Source: Nitrososphaerota archaeon
Lineage (GTDB): Archaea; Thermoproteota; Nitrososphaeria; Nitrososphaerales; Gagatemarchaeaceae
NCBI GenBank assembly: GCA_005877365.1
Contig: VBPP01000030.1
Coordinates: forward strand, 1 to 6,227
Direction: 5' to 3'
DNA length: 6,227 bases
In this document: piece after piece, positions 5,991 through 6,227 of the stretch
Numbering within the stretch: position 1 is the stretch's first letter
Layout of the letters: every line of letters starts with the position of its first letter
Program-made: the position numbers and the translations under genes
The notes under the pieces: generated by a model
What the model was told of the DNA's origin: nothing
What the model saw: the letters and a program-made list of their open reading frames with translations, nothing else
Database searches by the model: none

Positions 5991-5993
5991 TAC
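5973..5993 (+). promoter_or_regulatory. Promoter/operator region of the VapB-like gene with paired GTAATAC
   Basis: GTAATAC occurs twice (5973-5979 and 5987-5993) with starts 14 bases apart. The second copy sits in a small palindrome (CGTA-A-TACG). The AT-rich segment is centred about 26 bases before the ATG at 6009, so it overlaps the expected TATA position, where an autoregulating ribbon-helix-helix antitoxin would bind. AAGGTAG at 5998-6004 is a plausible ribosome binding site. The operator role is inference. Confidence 0.4.
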
Positions 5994-6008
5994 GTCAAAG
6001 GTAGACCC

Positions 6009-6227
6009 ATGTCAGTGGTAGTCTCTGCCAAGGTTCCCAAGGAGTTGAGAGAGCGTGCTCGCAGGTACGGGATTTCGATAAGCAAGGTGGTCAGAAGGAC
6101 ACTGGAAGCGGAGGTTGCAAAAAGGCCGAGGAGGAGAAACTTCGTACTGCGCTTGACGAGGTCAGCCATAAACTCAAGGGAAGAGTGGCGAAAGAAGACT
6201 TGGTCAGGGCTGTGCGTGAAAGCAGAG
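6009..6227 (+). CDS. vapB: VapB-like ribbon-helix-helix antitoxin, apparently frameshifted, partial at right edge
   Basis: The start is ATG 6009, eight to eleven bases after the AAGG of AAGGTAG. The N-terminus (MSVVVSAKVPKELRERA, then RRYGISISKVVRRTLE) is a typical archaeal VapB opening: a short strand, then the two helices of a ribbon-helix-helix DNA-binding domain. After EAEVAK the frame turns into implausible sequence (RPRRRNFVLRLTRS). The -1 frame from 6125 instead gives AEEEKLRTALDEVSHKLKG and then VAKEDLVRAVRESR, the acidic toxin-binding tail expected of this family. The break falls in the A5 run at 6119-6123 (GCAAAAAGGCC); one more A restores the reading frame. The stop is not in the window. 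Family antitoxins pair with a PIN-domain RNase (VapC) encoded directly downstream, which would lie outside the window. The lesion may be a sequencing error, a real mutation or a shift site. Confidence 0.75.
   Translation, partial: MSVVVSAKVPKELRERARRYGISISKVVRRTLEAEVAKRPRRRNFVLRLTRSAINSREEWRKKTWSGLCVKAE

Noticed and set aside
5885..6169. Minus-strand frame of 94 codons over the VapB-like gene
   Set aside because: It is antisense to a recognisable antitoxin N-terminus and to the promoter region, with no family resemblance of its own.

Overview
The window reads as archaeal, from an organism of moderately high GC whose phylum I cannot place. Three observations point this way. A textbook TATA box (TTTAAATA) is centred about 27 bases upstream of the ATG of an AbrB-type antitoxin. 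Other starts also look leaderless, or use TTG or GTG. The small genes (AbrB/RelE pair, VapB-like ribbon-helix-helix protein) are of kinds common in archaea. I see no rRNA, tRNA, CRISPR array or intact transposase.

Layout from left to right. Bases 1-212 hold the start of a minus-strand gene for a small exported or membrane-tethered protein with paired cysteines; it runs off the left edge. After a divergent promoter region comes a 738-residue plus-strand protein. It has an N-terminal membrane anchor, a hydrophobic helical N-terminal half, a beta-rich middle, and a C-terminal ~120 residues that look like a restriction-endonuclease-fold (PD-(D/E)XK-like) domain. A soluble ~293-residue protein (protein P1) overlaps its stop codon. 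A second, diverged paralogue (protein P2, ~280 residues) lies about 0.8 kb further on. Between the two paralogues is a broken minus-strand gene with at least one frameshift, an internal stop and a probable second frameshift. Next comes a minus-strand AbrB antitoxin/RelE toxin operon, convergent with P2. The window ends in the first ~73 codons of a VapB-like antitoxin gene that carries an apparent -1 frameshift in an A-run; a vapC toxin gene would be expected just beyond the right edge.

Three related copies of a ~30-base direct repeat (core GGCGGAGGCGCAATGAA) lie at the joins between these modules: after P1, after P2 (overlapping the end of relE), and upstream of the VapB gene. They divide the right half into cassette-like units: [broken gene + P2], [RelE/AbrB] and [VapB...].

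Taken together this looks like an accessory conflict island. The candidate new system is the membrane-anchored, C-terminally nuclease-like protein with its translationally coupled partner, which also exists as a stand-alone diverged second copy. An archaeal polymorphic-toxin-like effector with immunity-type partners is a reasonable inference, not something the sequence proves.
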